A DNA stretch of 64,000 bases. Source: Promethearchaeota archaeon (GTDB lineage: Archaea; Asgardarchaeota; Lokiarchaeia; Sigynarchaeales; SOKP01). Positions 28,045 through 37,455 of the stretch are shown here, piece by piece. The stretch's first letter is position 1, and the number at the start of each line of letters is the position of its first letter. Below the pieces are notes generated by a model. That model worked only from the letters and a program-made list of their open reading frames with translations. It searched no databases and was not told where the DNA came from. The translations under genes and the position numbers were made by a program. The stretch is from assembly GCA_019057775.1 (NCBI GenBank), contig JAHLWT010000307.1, forward strand, positions 77,826 through 141,825. The letters are read 5' to 3'.

Positions 28045-29754
28045 TTAAAGAAAAACTTCCATTCCAGGAGGGAGCCACGGTTTATAAATTCGTTGGAAAT
28101 CTTTAAAGAAATTTGATAACCCATTTTTTAAACATAAATCCACCCAATGAAATATTGCTTCTTGCCCGTGTTTTTCCTTAGAGATTTTCCCGAACATGTT
28201 GCTTAGATAACTTGAAATTGTATTTTTTTGCTCTGAAGCCACTTCTGTTAATTGGTATTTTACTAAAACATTTTCAAGTTGTATCATGTATAATTTAAAA
28301 TTTGTTAACATTTCCACGATTTTTGCCCTTTCTGGAATAAAATCGGTGGGTTTATTTATTAATTTATTAAACTTTCCAAGATTCTTCATCAAGCTTTTAA
28401 TACTTTCTAAGAATTTTGGAACATTTAACTTTATTAAATCTTGCTCTAGTTTCCTGGTTATGAACGTATTCATTGTTATTTTATTATAAAAATAAATAAC
28501 CGGTAGAGAGATATTCTTATCAAAATGTCTAATCAAGGGGATCCCCATCGTATAATATCTGGTTTCACCTGTCCCTGCAATATGTATTGCTGGTTTGATG
28601 GTTTTTGAAATTAAATATTGTCGTGATTCAACTCTGGGAGTAAAAAAAGATGCATGTTCAGAAAGATCAGGGTTATTTTTTTCATAACTAAAATCTATTA
28701 TATTCCCGCAATGAGTACATTTACATTTAACATGGATCATAGAAGTATAATCTTGACAGGTTAATTCCGATCTCTGGCAATGACACTGTTCATTATTACA
28801 TTCATAGAAAAAAGGGACAAAATCTTGTCTAATATCTCTTAAAGGAGGACGGATATTATGTTCTAGGAATTGATGTTTTAAATCTACATAATTATCGACA
28901 TACTTTTTTTGATTCTCTAATAAAATCTCATAAAACGGTGTTAATAGCCTTTTATATTCTAAATCTGAAGCAGAAATGAAAAGATATCCTTGATCAAAGA
29001 TAACATTTGAAATTACCCCAATTATTTTGATGAACCAATCTGTATAATTCTCTGCATCGTTGTGTGCGATCTTTATTAACCGAAGTGCTTCCTCTAACCG
29101 TTCTTCTAATAATTTTTTATGCCAATTATCCTCTACACAAGAATTAATAGAATTACCATATTTTTTTCTAATTTCTTGAAATTGTTCTAAAAGATAAGAT
29201 ACGGATGGTAGCGGAAGATTTCTAATTCTCATACCTAAAAATTTCTTTTCTATTTCAGGATTTACTGAAATTGAAAACCCATTCGGTGAATCGCTTTGGG
29301 AAAATTTTGTTTTTATCAATTCTGAATGGACCTTATCATAATCGGCCACGTAAAAAATTGGTATTATACTCTCATCAAGATTCGAAAAAGCTGCTCCGCA
29401 AGCAATTTTGTTGAAAAGAAATCTTTCCCCGCCAAAAAATTTAGGTTGATGGGAAACTTCTAAACTTAAACTATTATCATCAGTAAGAAAATTTTCTAAA
29501 TGTCTCTTAGCTTTGTCAGTGAATATATTATATCTTCTATTAGTTTTTTCGAAAATTTTTCCTAGCGCCAATTTTATTTCATTAGAATTGGTATCCTCTT
29601 CCATTTCTTTGCGTATTTTTTTCGCGAGGAAAATTGCATTACTCATAGATTGGGGTAGAAGATCTTTCATACCGTCAGAAATCCATGATCTTTTTCCTTT
29701 TAAAGAGTAGAGCAGGTAATACTTTAAAGAATCTTCTAATTTATTGTCTGACAT
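28045..29754 (-). CDS. BshC-like cysteine-adding enzyme with zinc-ribbon insertion
   Basis: 569 residues. BshC adds Cys to a glucosaminyl-malate in bacillithiol synthesis. Family features are SHQPKFFGGERFLFNK (the BshC GQQ-region equivalent), PIFYVADYDKVHSELI, and later PRVESRQYLISKTIKP-AIHIAGTGETRYY. Between about residues 325 and 370 sits a cysteine-rich insertion (YECNNEQCHCQ, TCQDY, VKCKCTHCG) that looks like a zinc ribbon. The HPDD deacetylase gene is directly upstream and overlapping. ATG 29754 is chosen over TTG 29769. The BshC assignment is by motif; the product in this organism is unknown. Confidence 0.75.
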   Translation of the reverse strand: MSDNKLEDSLKYYLLYSLKGKRSWISDGMKDLLPQSMSNAIFLAKKIRKEMEEDTNSNEIKLALGKIFEKTNRRYNIFTDKAKRHLENFLTDDNSLSLEVSHQPKFFGGERFLFNKIACGAAFSNLDESIIPIFYVADYDKVHSELIKTKFSQSDSPNGFSISVNPEIEKKFLGMRIRNLPLPSVSYLLEQFQEIRKKYGNSINSCVEDNWHKKLLEERLEEALRLIKIAHNDAENYTDWFIKIIGVISNVIFDQGYLFISASDLEYKRLLTPFYEILLENQKKYVDNYVDLKHQFLEHNIRPPLRDIRQDFVPFFYECNNEQCHCQRSELTCQDYTSMIHVKCKCTHCGNIIDFSYEKNNPDLSEHASFFTPRVESRQYLISKTIKPAIHIAGTGETRYYTMGIPLIRHFDKNISLPVIYFYNKITMNTFITRKLEQDLIKLNVPKFLESIKSLMKNLGKFNKLINKPTDFIPERAKIVEMLTNFKLYMIQLENVLVKYQLTEVASEQKNTISSYLSNMFGKISKEKHGQEAIFHWVDLCLKNGLSNFFKDFQRIYKPWLPPGMEVFL

Positions 29755-29765
29755 CTCTATTCTAC

Positions 29766-30461
29766 TCAAAATTTAAAATTTTCAAAATCCACCATTAAAT
29801 ATTCAGAAGTGATGAATCCTTCAGCGTACTTTACACCAATTTGATAACCCAAATATCCCGCACGTTCTCTTATGTAATCAAATATCCTTAAATGCTTTTC
29901 ATTATCAACAAACTGAGATTTATAAACTTTGAGAGCATTTATTTTATCTTCTACAGAATCAGAAATATCGACTAAAAAATCCAATTTTCGATTTTTATCC
30001 TTTAAATGTGAATGATCAAAATAAAAAACATATTTTGGGTAATGTTCAGGATATTCGGATTCGGTTTTTGTTAATTTTGCTTGAAATTTAGCAGCATTGA
30101 CAATCTGATGACAAGCTATATGGTCAGGGTGCCAATCATCAGAGGGATGTGTAATAAGAATATGTGGTTTATATTTTCTAATAACTTCCGAAACTTTTTT
30201 TCTATTCTCTATTGTATTTTCAATATATCTATTTGTCATATCTAAAGTAGTTCTTATATCCAGCTGTAACATTTCAGAAGCTGCCTTAGCTTCAACCATT
30301 CTTTTTTCTACAGTACCATATGGAGTTGGCTCTCCATTTGATAAGTCTAAAATCCCAATTTTTTTACCCCTTTTCTTATAATGGGCAATTGTTCCTCCAC
30401 ATCCGATTTCCGCATCATCTGGATGGGCCCCAATCACTAAAATATCTAACTCAAGATCCAT
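29766..30461 (-). CDS. LmbE/PIG-L-family GlcNAc deacetylase (BshB1-like)
   Basis: 231 residues. Zinc-site motif GAHPDDAEIGCGGT at the N-terminus, the glycine-rich LDLSNGEPTPYGT, and THPSDDWHPDHIACHQ in the middle are those of BshB1 deacetylases, which remove acetyl from GlcNAc-malate. The FYFDHSH segment also agrees. Next to a BshC-like gene it makes a BshB-BshC pair; a PIG-L-type role on a lipid-linked sugar is an alternative, as a dolichol-phosphate-type glycosyltransferase is the next gene. Confidence 0.85.
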   Translation of the reverse strand: MDLELDILVIGAHPDDAEIGCGGTIAHYKKRGKKIGILDLSNGEPTPYGTVEKRMVEAKAASEMLQLDIRTTLDMTNRYIENTIENRKKVSEVIRKYKPHILITHPSDDWHPDHIACHQIVNAAKFQAKLTKTESEYPEHYPKYVFYFDHSHLKDKNRKLDFLVDISDSVEDKINALKVYKSQFVDNEKHLRIFDYIRERAGYLGYQIGVKYAEGFITSEYLMVDFENFKF

Positions 30462-30470
30462 TTTAATCTA

Positions 30471-31364
30471 CTAAGCTTCTAATTCTCTTATTTGTTTAAA
30501 AATTGATTCTTGTATTTTTTTGAAGTTATATTTATTAATAACATCCACACTATTGAAATAATTTGAAAAAATTGACTTAAAAACATTAATATTTGTTTTT
30601 AAAGGAGTATTCAAGAGTGATTCAATTAATTGAATATATTTTTCAATTCTTTCTTCCCCTTTTCTAAACAAAAAGCTATCTTTAGCATTTTTTAATACTT
30701 CATTTCTATCTTTATATATTACTGGAACTCCTTTTTCAACAATTAAATATCCTTTTTTCTTTGATTTAATCCATATTTCGATGGGTATTTCATATCCGTT
30801 TATCTCTAATTCCAAGTCATTAATAGCATTACATTTATATGCCTTCAGTCCACAAAAGGCATCCGTAATAGAAAATCCTATAGTATTAAGAATTCCTGTT
30901 ATGATAGCATTAACAAGAAATCTATCTTTCCATGGGTTTTCCCAGAATAAGTCTCCAATTTTATATCTTGAACCAGAGATAATATGTTCTATCGGATTCT
31001 TAAGGATTAGTTCAATAAACTTGTATAAATACTCGTGTTCGTGTTGTCCATCCATATCGAACGAGATTATCCAAGAAGATTTCTTTTCTTTAGCATATTT
31101 AAAACCAGTTATAAGTGTGTAGCCATACCCTTTATTTTCTTCAAAATTTTTAACGTTAAAAAGGAGATCTTGATTATTTTTCTCCAATATTTGCATAGTT
31201 CTATCAGAAGAACCATCATTGATGATAAGGATTTCCAAATTAAGGTCTCTTCTTTTATCCAAATTTTGCTTTACGAGACGCAGACGGTCTAATATCTTTT
31301 TAATGTTTTCTTCTTCATTATAACATGGTATAAGTAGAAGAATATCAATTATTTCTCTAGAAAT
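30471..31364 (-). CDS. GT2 glycosyltransferase (dolichol-phosphate mannosyltransferase-like), unusual start
   Basis: Family-2 glycosyltransferase with ILIINDGSSD and FDMDGQHEHEYL (the DxD region) and DAFCGLKAYK, as in polyprenol-phosphate sugar transferases. The first in-frame ATG/GTG/TTG (TTG 31262) would cut the fold. The frame continues upstream through IDILLLIPCYNEEENIKKIL, the true N-terminal strand, up to an ATT at 31362-31364 preceded by AGGT eight bases before. There is no ATG in frame before the upstream TAA. So the gene uses a rare start codon or has lost its start; an out-of-frame ATG at 31411 would need a one-base shift. It heads the GT2-LmbE-BshC set, nine bases before the deacetylase. 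Confidence 0.75.
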   Translation of the reverse strand: MSREIIDILLLIPCYNEEENIKKILDRLRLVKQNLDKRRDLNLEILIINDGSSDRTMQILEKNNQDLLFNVKNFEENKGYGYTLITGFKYAKEKKSSWIISFDMDGQHEHEYLYKFIELILKNPIEHIISGSRYKIGDLFWENPWKDRFLVNAIITGILNTIGFSITDAFCGLKAYKCNAINDLELEINGYEIPIEIWIKSKKKGYLIVEKGVPVIYKDRNEVLKNAKDSFLFRKGEERIEKYIQLIESLLNTPLKTNINVFKSIFSNYFNSVDVINKYNFKKIQESIFKQIRELEA

Positions 31365-31525
31365 TTCGAATAACCTATCTTTCTTTGTGAATCTACCTTG
31401 AAATAATACATGTAGATTATGATTTATTTTTTATGAAATTGAGTGTTTGATTAGATCAAGATTTATATGATCAAACATTGAAGTAATATCTAAAACTATT
31501 CAAATAATATTTAGGAAGAAGTTAT

Positions 31526-32323
31526 ATGCCATATTTTGATAATAATGGAATAAAAATCAATTATGAAATTGAAGGAGAAGGTCCAGATTTGCTAATGATT
31601 CATGGATTCGCTTCAAGCATAAAAGGTAATTGGCGACAAACAAATTGGATTGAAACTTTAAAAAAAGAGAACCGCCTGATTTTGATGGACTGTCGTGGAC
31701 ATGGGGAAAGCGATAAGCCATTAAATCCTGATCAATACGGACTACACATGGTCAATGATATTGTCGGACTTCTAAAACATTTATCAATAGAAAAAACTAA
31801 TTTCTTTGGATATTCTATGGGTTCTCGATTGACATTGAGAGTTTTGTTACAGCAACCTCAATTAGTAAATTCTGCGATTTTAGGGGGATTTGTGTTGTCA
31901 TTACCAAATGAGAGACAAAGGGAAGTTTTAAAAGAACAAGGGATGGTAACTGCCGCTGCGTTGAGAGCAGAAAATGTTGGGAATATTAAAAATCCCATTT
32001 CAAAGCGATTCCGATTATTTGCTGAATCTCAAGGAGGAGACTTAAATGCTCTTGCAGCAGTGATGGAAGGTTTTTATGCTCAAACTGATAATATACCCGC
32101 TACATCGAAAGAAATGAGAAAAGCTTTAAAAAAAATATCCGTACCAGTATTAACTGTAGTTGGAACTGATGATTTCATACCGGGCGATAAATCTCTAATT
32201 GCACAGTTGGTTCCTAATGCTTGCCATTTTCAAATTCAAGGAAAAGATCACTTGACTGTAGTGCCAGATCCTAAGTTTCACATGGTCGTGAAAGCATTTT
32301 TGAACTACATAAATAACAGATGA
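31526..32323 (+). CDS. alpha/beta hydrolase
   Basis: 265 residues with an oxyanion region LLMIHGFASS, nucleophile elbow GYSMGS, acid in VGTDDFIPGD, and catalytic His in GKDHLTVV. The substrate cannot be told; related enzymes are esterases, lactonases and C-C hydrolases. It stands alone, divergent from the GT2 gene. Confidence 0.85.
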   Translation: MPYFDNNGIKINYEIEGEGPDLLMIHGFASSIKGNWRQTNWIETLKKENRLILMDCRGHGESDKPLNPDQYGLHMVNDIVGLLKHLSIEKTNFFGYSMGSRLTLRVLLQQPQLVNSAILGGFVLSLPNERQREVLKEQGMVTAAALRAENVGNIKNPISKRFRLFAESQGGDLNALAAVMEGFYAQTDNIPATSKEMRKALKKISVPVLTVVGTDDFIPGDKSLIAQLVPNACHFQIQGKDHLTVVPDPKFHMVVKAFLNYINNR

Positions 32324-32352
32324 TCCAAAGACTCAATACAAAATATAATATT

Positions 32353-32517
32353 TTATAATAAATATTTGATTTTCTTGGCTAATTCCTGAGTATCCACATC
32401 AGCACTCTCCAAGATTTTAAACAGTTCCTCGGGTGCAACCTTTAATAACGTTTCAAGCAAACTTTGATAGACATGATGTGCATTTTTTATAACTTTTGGA
32501 TTAATAACAACTCTCAT
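32353..32517 (-). CDS. repeat copy B: intact 54-residue relative of the small helical protein
   Basis: An open 54-codon ORF. Its second half (LLKVAPEELFKILESAD, then VDTQELAKKIKYLL) closely matches the C-terminus of the 113-residue protein encoded at 41176-41517, while the first 17 residues (MRVVINPKVIKNAHHVY) differ. It could be a short functional paralogue or a truncated copy with an accidental start. No Shine-Dalgarno is evident. It lies in the otherwise empty space between the hydrolase and ABC genes, in the same orientation as the other copies. Confidence 0.6.
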   Translation of the reverse strand: MRVVINPKVIKNAHHVYQSLLETLLKVAPEELFKILESADVDTQELAKKIKYLL

Positions 32518-32609
32518 TCTAGGAAAAGACTTTTTAAATTAAATTAAAATTAGATATTAGAGAATTCAAATAATTTCTATTAACAGCAAAAAATTTTTTA
32601 TTGTAAAAT

Positions 32610-33383
32610 ATGATAAAAATATCAAATCTTTCAAAATCTTTTGGAAGTTTCAAGGCTGTAGAGAATCTCGATATTAATATTCAAAAAGGTGAGATATATG
32701 GTCTCATTGGACCCAATGGCTCAGGAAAAACGACAACAATCTTAGTACTATTAGATATATTAGACCCAGATCCAGGAGCTAAAATAACGATTGATGGAAA
32801 AAAAATCCCCAAAAGGATTAATGAAGTCTATTATAAAATCGGTTTTATGCCCCAAGAGCTCTCTCTATATTTAGATCTAACAATCGAGCAAAATCTAAAA
32901 TTTTTTGGAGACTTATATAAAATTCCAAAACCTGTTATTCATTCTCATATCCAAGAAGTCCTTGAATTAATTGACCTCACAGAATATAAAAAAAGGTTAA
33001 TCTCCAAATGTTCCGGAGGGATGCAAAGACGATGTTCCCTTGCGGTTGCATTACTACATAAACCAGAAATTCTAATTCTAGATGAACCTACTGTAGGGAT
33101 TGACCCTGAACTTAGAATCGAATTCTGGAATTATTTTAAGAAAATTTCAAAAGAAAGGGGAGTTACAATTCTCATTACAACTCATTATTTGGCAGAATCA
33201 ATTAACTGTGATCGAATTGGTTTAATGAATAAGAAGATATTAATCTCTGGAACACCCATAGAGTTAATGGAGAATGTTAGAAGAATCAAAAACCTTGAAA
33301 TTCTACCAGATATGGAGGAAGTATTTATCCATTATACACATCAGGATAAGAAGGAAAAAGAGTTAGGAGGGACAGGAAGATGA
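32610..33383 (+). CDS. ABC transporter ATP-binding protein (ABC-2 exporter type)
   Basis: 257 residues. Walker A GPNGSGKTT, Q-loop MPQELSLY, signature CSGGMQRRCSLA, Walker B LILDEPTVGIDP and the switch His in TTHYLAES are all intact. It overlaps the following permease gene by four bases, so the pair forms one exporter. The substrate is unknown; this subtype exports drugs, lipids or sodium. Confidence 0.92.
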   Translation: MIKISNLSKSFGSFKAVENLDINIQKGEIYGLIGPNGSGKTTTILVLLDILDPDPGAKITIDGKKIPKRINEVYYKIGFMPQELSLYLDLTIEQNLKFFGDLYKIPKPVIHSHIQEVLELIDLTEYKKRLISKCSGGMQRRCSLAVALLHKPEILILDEPTVGIDPELRIEFWNYFKKISKERGVTILITTHYLAESINCDRIGLMNKKILISGTPIELMENVRRIKNLEILPDMEEVFIHYTHQDKKEKELGGTGR

Positions 33384-34537
33384 GAATTAGTTTAAGGAGG
33401 ATAATGGCAATCACACGAAAGAATCTCCAAGCATTATTACATGATAAAAGGACAGTAGGATTACTCATTATGATGCCTATCCTTATGATGGTTCTTTTTG
33501 GATACGCTTTTGGACAACCTGTTAGACAAGTACCAATCAAGATTGTTAATTTTGATGAAGGTGGAGAGGGTATACCTTTTATGGGCATAAATGACACCAA
33601 ATTCTCTGAAATATTCATAAGATCCCTTGAGGAAGACGATAGAGTGGATGTCGAATTGTTGAATTTAAACACATTTAATCTTTCAGAAGAAATTTCAAAA
33701 ATCTATGGAGGAAACGATTATTATGCACTAATTGTAATTCCTATAAACTTTACGGAGGATATGGTGAATTTTTCAAATTATATCCAAATATTAACATATA
33801 TAGATGGAAGCGATCCACAGACGATAAGCTCCGTAATAGGAGCAATCTCAGAAGTTATTGGAACGGTGATAAATGAGATATTAGGAGAAGAATCTCATTT
33901 AGAATTTGACCTCATATATATTGCGGGGGATCCAAATTTAAGACCAATTGATTCTCTTGGACCAGGAATTCTCAGCTTTGCACTCTTTTTATTCATGATT
34001 TTAACGGTTACTGGGGGTTTTACTAAGGAAAAATTGACGGGAACTTTGTATAGAGTTAAGGTAACATCCACTTCCAAATCAGAAATAATGATTGGGTATT
34101 TATTGGGGAACTCGTTAATAGCATTAGTCCAAAGTGTACTTTTGCTAGCAATTTCAGTACTCTTCTTCCAAATCCAGATTGTTGGTAATATTCTATTGCT
34201 ATTTTTTGTCCTCTTTATCTACGCAATGTCCTGTGTTGGACTAGGTATTTTTGCTTCTACCTTTGCCCAAAACGAGCTGCAAGCATTTCAGTTCATCCCA
34301 TTGCTACTAATTCCTTCAATGTTCTTCTCAGGATTTATTTTTCCTATAAATTCATTTCCAGAAGTATTTCAATATGTTTCATATTTTATTCCCATGACAT
34401 ATTCAATAAGGATTAGCAGAGCAATCATGATTAATGGCTTTGGTTTAGATATGTTTTTCATGGATTTTCTAATCATGTTACTATTAACCTTGGTATTCTT
34501 GGTACTTGCCGTTGTAGTTTTTAAAATGAAAAAATAA
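33380..34537 (+). CDS. ABC-2 type permease
   Basis: 385 residues: one TM segment near residues 25-45, a long extracytoplasmic loop of about 140 residues, then five TM segments from about residue 195. MPILMMVLFGYAFGQP and the late FQFIPLLLIPSMFFSGFIFP are typical of ABC-2 membrane subunits. Translationally coupled to the ATPase gene. Confidence 0.9.
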   Translation: MRISLRRIMAITRKNLQALLHDKRTVGLLIMMPILMMVLFGYAFGQPVRQVPIKIVNFDEGGEGIPFMGINDTKFSEIFIRSLEEDDRVDVELLNLNTFNLSEEISKIYGGNDYYALIVIPINFTEDMVNFSNYIQILTYIDGSDPQTISSVIGAISEVIGTVINEILGEESHLEFDLIYIAGDPNLRPIDSLGPGILSFALFLFMILTVTGGFTKEKLTGTLYRVKVTSTSKSEIMIGYLLGNSLIALVQSVLLLAISVLFFQIQIVGNILLLFFVLFIYAMSCVGLGIFASTFAQNELQAFQFIPLLLIPSMFFSGFIFPINSFPEVFQYVSYFIPMTYSIRISRAIMINGFGLDMFFMDFLIMLLLTLVFLVLAVVVFKMKK

Positions 34538-34612
34538 ATTCTGAAGTTATTTTAACTGTAAATTCTTACTATAGGAAAATTCAGTTAAATTTTGAAGATT
34601 TAAAATTACTTT

Positions 34613-35497
34613 CTAATTGCCCTTCTTGTTGCTATTCGCAATTAATGCGTTTACAATACGTGGTATGACTTCACGAGGAAAACTATGCCCCATTCCATCC
34701 AAAATCAATAATTCTGCACCAGGGATCGTTGTTGCAATGTCTTTACCCGCTTCAACAGAGTTAAGTGGATCTTCCCTCCCATGAATAACAAGGGTAGGCG
34801 CTCGTATTGCAGCAAGTTTAGGTTTCAGATTACCGGGAACAGCCATTGCTGCTAATTGGCGGGCTATCCCTTCTGGATAATAATTGCGATCGTACTCCTT
34901 TGCTCTATATTCTCTTGATTGATCCTCATCATAAGGAAAAGTGCCGTGAATGAGACGACCGCGCTTGACCATTTCTTCAATAAATGCCTCGCGTTCAGAA
35001 GGAACGGGTGCAAAGAATTGTGCCATGATTTCTGGCTTCGATTGTGGTAGAACAGGATTTCCAGTTGTACTCATGATTAACGTGAGAGATAACAGCCGAG
35101 TTGGATGTCCATATGCTAGAACTTGTGCGATCATTCCACCCATGGAAGCACCGCAGACGTGTGCTTTATCAATATTCAAAGCATCCAAGACACCAACGGC
35201 ATCACCAGCCATGTCTTCTAAAGTATATGGTACATCGGGTATTTCTCCACGAGCATAGGCAGCACTAATATCCACAAAATTCGGCAAACCTGCATCTTCA
35301 AATTTTGTTGACAAGCCTATATCTCGGTTGTCGAATCTGATGACAAAAAAGCCATGATTTGCAAGATTTTCACACATTTCATCCGACCAAGCAAGCATCT
35401 GGCTTCCCAGTCCCGCTATCAATAACAACGGTTTTGAAATCGGGTCACCGATTGTCTCATATTCAATCTCTATATTATTTACTTTCGCTTTTGCCAT
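34613..35497 (-). CDS. alpha/beta hydrolase, probable bacterial acquisition
   Basis: 294 residues. Nucleophile elbow GASMGG, acid in GREDPLNS, His in GMGHSFPRE, and the N-terminal pair LIAGLGSQM and FDNRDIGLS, as in bacterial hydrolases of the aclacinomycin-methylesterase/haloperoxidase type. Codon usage is visibly richer in G and C than neighbouring genes, and SD GAGGA lies about a dozen bases before the ATG. Both suggest a fairly recent transfer from a bacterium (inference). Substrate unknown. Confidence 0.87.
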   Translation of the reverse strand: MAKAKVNNIEIEYETIGDPISKPLLLIAGLGSQMLAWSDEMCENLANHGFFVIRFDNRDIGLSTKFEDAGLPNFVDISAAYARGEIPDVPYTLEDMAGDAVGVLDALNIDKAHVCGASMGGMIAQVLAYGHPTRLLSLTLIMSTTGNPVLPQSKPEIMAQFFAPVPSEREAFIEEMVKRGRLIHGTFPYDEDQSREYRAKEYDRNYYPEGIARQLAAMAVPGNLKPKLAAIRAPTLVIHGREDPLNSVEAGKDIATTIPGAELLILDGMGHSFPREVIPRIVNALIANSNKKGN

Positions 35498-35608
35498 TGT
35501 TGATCTTCCTCATTTTTATTAATAATCATATTATGTATGAAATGTGATTAATAATTAAAAAATATAGAACTAATTTAATTGAAGAAGTTCCTATATCCAA
35601 TCCAGCGA

Positions 35609-36532
35609 TTACTTCTTCCAATCTTCGTGCCCTCCAAAGATATTTCTTATTGCATTGATTATCTTTCCACTGTAGGTTGGATTTGCTTGGGAATCCATCC
35701 TGGCTTTTACAGCAGCCTTACAAGAATAAAGCTTTACTCCACAATTAGCTGCAGCCATTATTAACTTTTTCATATCTTCTAATGTCTGTCCATAAACACT
35801 GCCCTCTATTTCACTTAAAGCAGGAGCTTTTTGAAAAGCCTTTATTGCATCTCTTATTATCCTAGATTCAATTACACTTCCTTTACTCCAAATGTTACAT
35901 GCTTTCTCAGGACTTATAGATATTCCTTCTTCTTTAGATATTTCGAGTAAGCTTTCTAATCCTTCTGCTAATGATTGCAAGAAACCATACTCAATCATAT
36001 TATGGTATCCTTTCACAAGATGCCCTGTACCGCTCTTGCCAAAGTATTCATAGGAATTATCTTTAGAAATTGCCTTAAATAAATAATCAAGCTCTAACAC
36101 CTTACTTTTTTTTCCCCCTATCATCAGACAAGCACCGTATTTCGCTCCATAAATTCCCCCACTCATGCCAACATCAATAAAATCTATCTTCTTCTCACTC
36201 AGCTCTTTAGCCCTTCTCTGACTGTCCTTATAATAAGAATTGCCCAAATCAATTATGACATCCCCCTCAGAGAGGTATGAGTCTAATTGACCTAAAATAT
36301 CATCAACAGCTTTTCCTGCTGGAACACAAAGGATGATCACTTTTGGACTAGTCGATTTTTTAGCGAGTTCTGTTATAGATTCACATCCTTCTGCACCGAC
36401 TTCCGTAAGTTTATTAATTCTTTCTTGCTTGGAATCATGCACGAATACAGATTGTCCAGATTCTAGGATTCGTTTCGCTAAATAATAACCCATCTTACCA
36501 AGACCAATAAATCCAATCGTATTCACAGTCAT
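35609..36532 (-). CDS. 6-phosphogluconate dehydrogenase-like (short, Gnd-type)
   Basis: 307 residues, the short single-lobed 6PGDH form. NAD(P)-binding GFIGLGKMG at the N-terminus, IDLGNSYYKDS, DVGMSGGIYGA, and the catalytic lysine region GTGHLVKGYHNMIEYG. It decarboxylates 6-phosphogluconate to ribulose 5-phosphate in the classical reaction; other beta-hydroxyacid dehydrogenases share the fold, but the GMSGG and KGYHN pair favour 6PGDH. The gene is alone. Confidence 0.85.
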   Translation of the reverse strand: MTVNTIGFIGLGKMGYYLAKRILESGQSVFVHDSKQERINKLTEVGAEGCESITELAKKSTSPKVIILCVPAGKAVDDILGQLDSYLSEGDVIIDLGNSYYKDSQRRAKELSEKKIDFIDVGMSGGIYGAKYGACLMIGGKKSKVLELDYLFKAISKDNSYEYFGKSGTGHLVKGYHNMIEYGFLQSLAEGLESLLEISKEEGISISPEKACNIWSKGSVIESRIIRDAIKAFQKAPALSEIEGSVYGQTLEDMKKLIMAAANCGVKLYSCKAAVKARMDSQANPTYSGKIINAIRNIFGGHEDWKK

Positions 36533-36705
36533 TTCATATACTCCTCACTTATCGCGATGTGCTTACCTGTTAAAAAGGATCTTATAGTTAATTTTAGATT
36601 CCCATTAATATATAGATGCGTTGGTTTTAATTTAATTTGATCTAACTTATGAGAAGTCAAAAAATATTTAAAGGAAAATTAAAAAAACAAAAAAATCAAT
36701 AAAGA

Positions 36706-37269
36706 TCAATTATTTGGGATAAAAAATCTATTATATCCTCTTCTTATAAGATAAGCAGAAATTCCAATGATTATTAAAACTGTAAAGAACCATGAGAAGC
36801 CTGAGATTGAGGGTGATTCTTTATAAACCTTCCAAGAAGTAAGCTTAAAGGTTATATCCTCAGTTATCACCTCTTCCACCAAAATTCCAGTAGTAGTATC
36901 GACTATATAGCGTATCCAGCTTGTACAAACTGTTAATGTCCTTCCACCATAGCTTGCAGTATAGTTTCCCCAAATATTCACATCATAAGATACTTTAGAA
37001 TCACTAAAAACATAAATTTGGGATATATTCCAATCAGTTAATACTAGTATTCCATTTGTATACATATTGGCTAAAACAGTGTTGGAAGTAATTGATGTGA
37101 CTTTAGCACTGATATAGGTAACTTGAGTTCCTTCATCATCTGTATAACTACTTTTATAAGTCCATGCGTCACCCACTGATATACCGCTATAATCTGCTGA
37201 AACATTACTTACAATTATACTAAAAAATAAGAGTCCTGTAAGAGCCAGCAAAATTTTTTTCTTATTCAT
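36706..37269 (-). CDS. secreted/membrane-anchored protein with N-terminal signal and C-terminal TM
   Basis: 187 residues. A signal peptide (MNKKKILLALTGLLFFSII) is followed by a beta-rich, Thr/Ser/Tyr-rich extracellular part with GDAWTYKSSYTD, then a C-terminal TM helix (WFFTVLIIIGISAYLI) and a basic end RRGYNRFF. ATG 37269 with AGAGGT eight bases upstream is chosen over the longer frame. This cell-surface layout is common in Asgard archaea; function unknown. Its last 29 coding bases are repeated at 38418-38446. Confidence 0.7.
   Translation of the reverse strand: MNKKKILLALTGLLFFSIIVSNVSADYSGISVGDAWTYKSSYTDDEGTQVTYISAKVTSITSNTVLANMYTNGILVLTDWNISQIYVFSDSKVSYDVNIWGNYTASYGGRTLTVCTSWIRYIVDTTTGILVEEVITEDITFKLTSWKVYKESPSISGFSWFFTVLIIIGISAYLIRRGYNRFFIPNN
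36727..36755 (-). repeat. 29-bp repeat, copy 1 (3' end of the anchored surface protein)
   Basis: Encodes AYLIRRGYNR of the C-terminus of the surface protein. The same 29 bases recur at 38418-38446 in the same orientation with no gene attached, so a second relative has left only its end behind. Confidence 0.7.
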
Positions 37270-37455
37270 TGATTTAGACCTCTGTTTTAAATAAACTTTA
37301 AATAACACTGATAAGTGTCAATTTTAACTTTTTGTCTAATGTTATAAGAGGAGAAGCACTTTTTATATTTATTTCTTACTGCTAGCCTCGTAAGAAATAT
37401 TTAAGGATCTAAATCACTAATCTCTAATATCCTCCCAACAAAATATAAAATTTTA

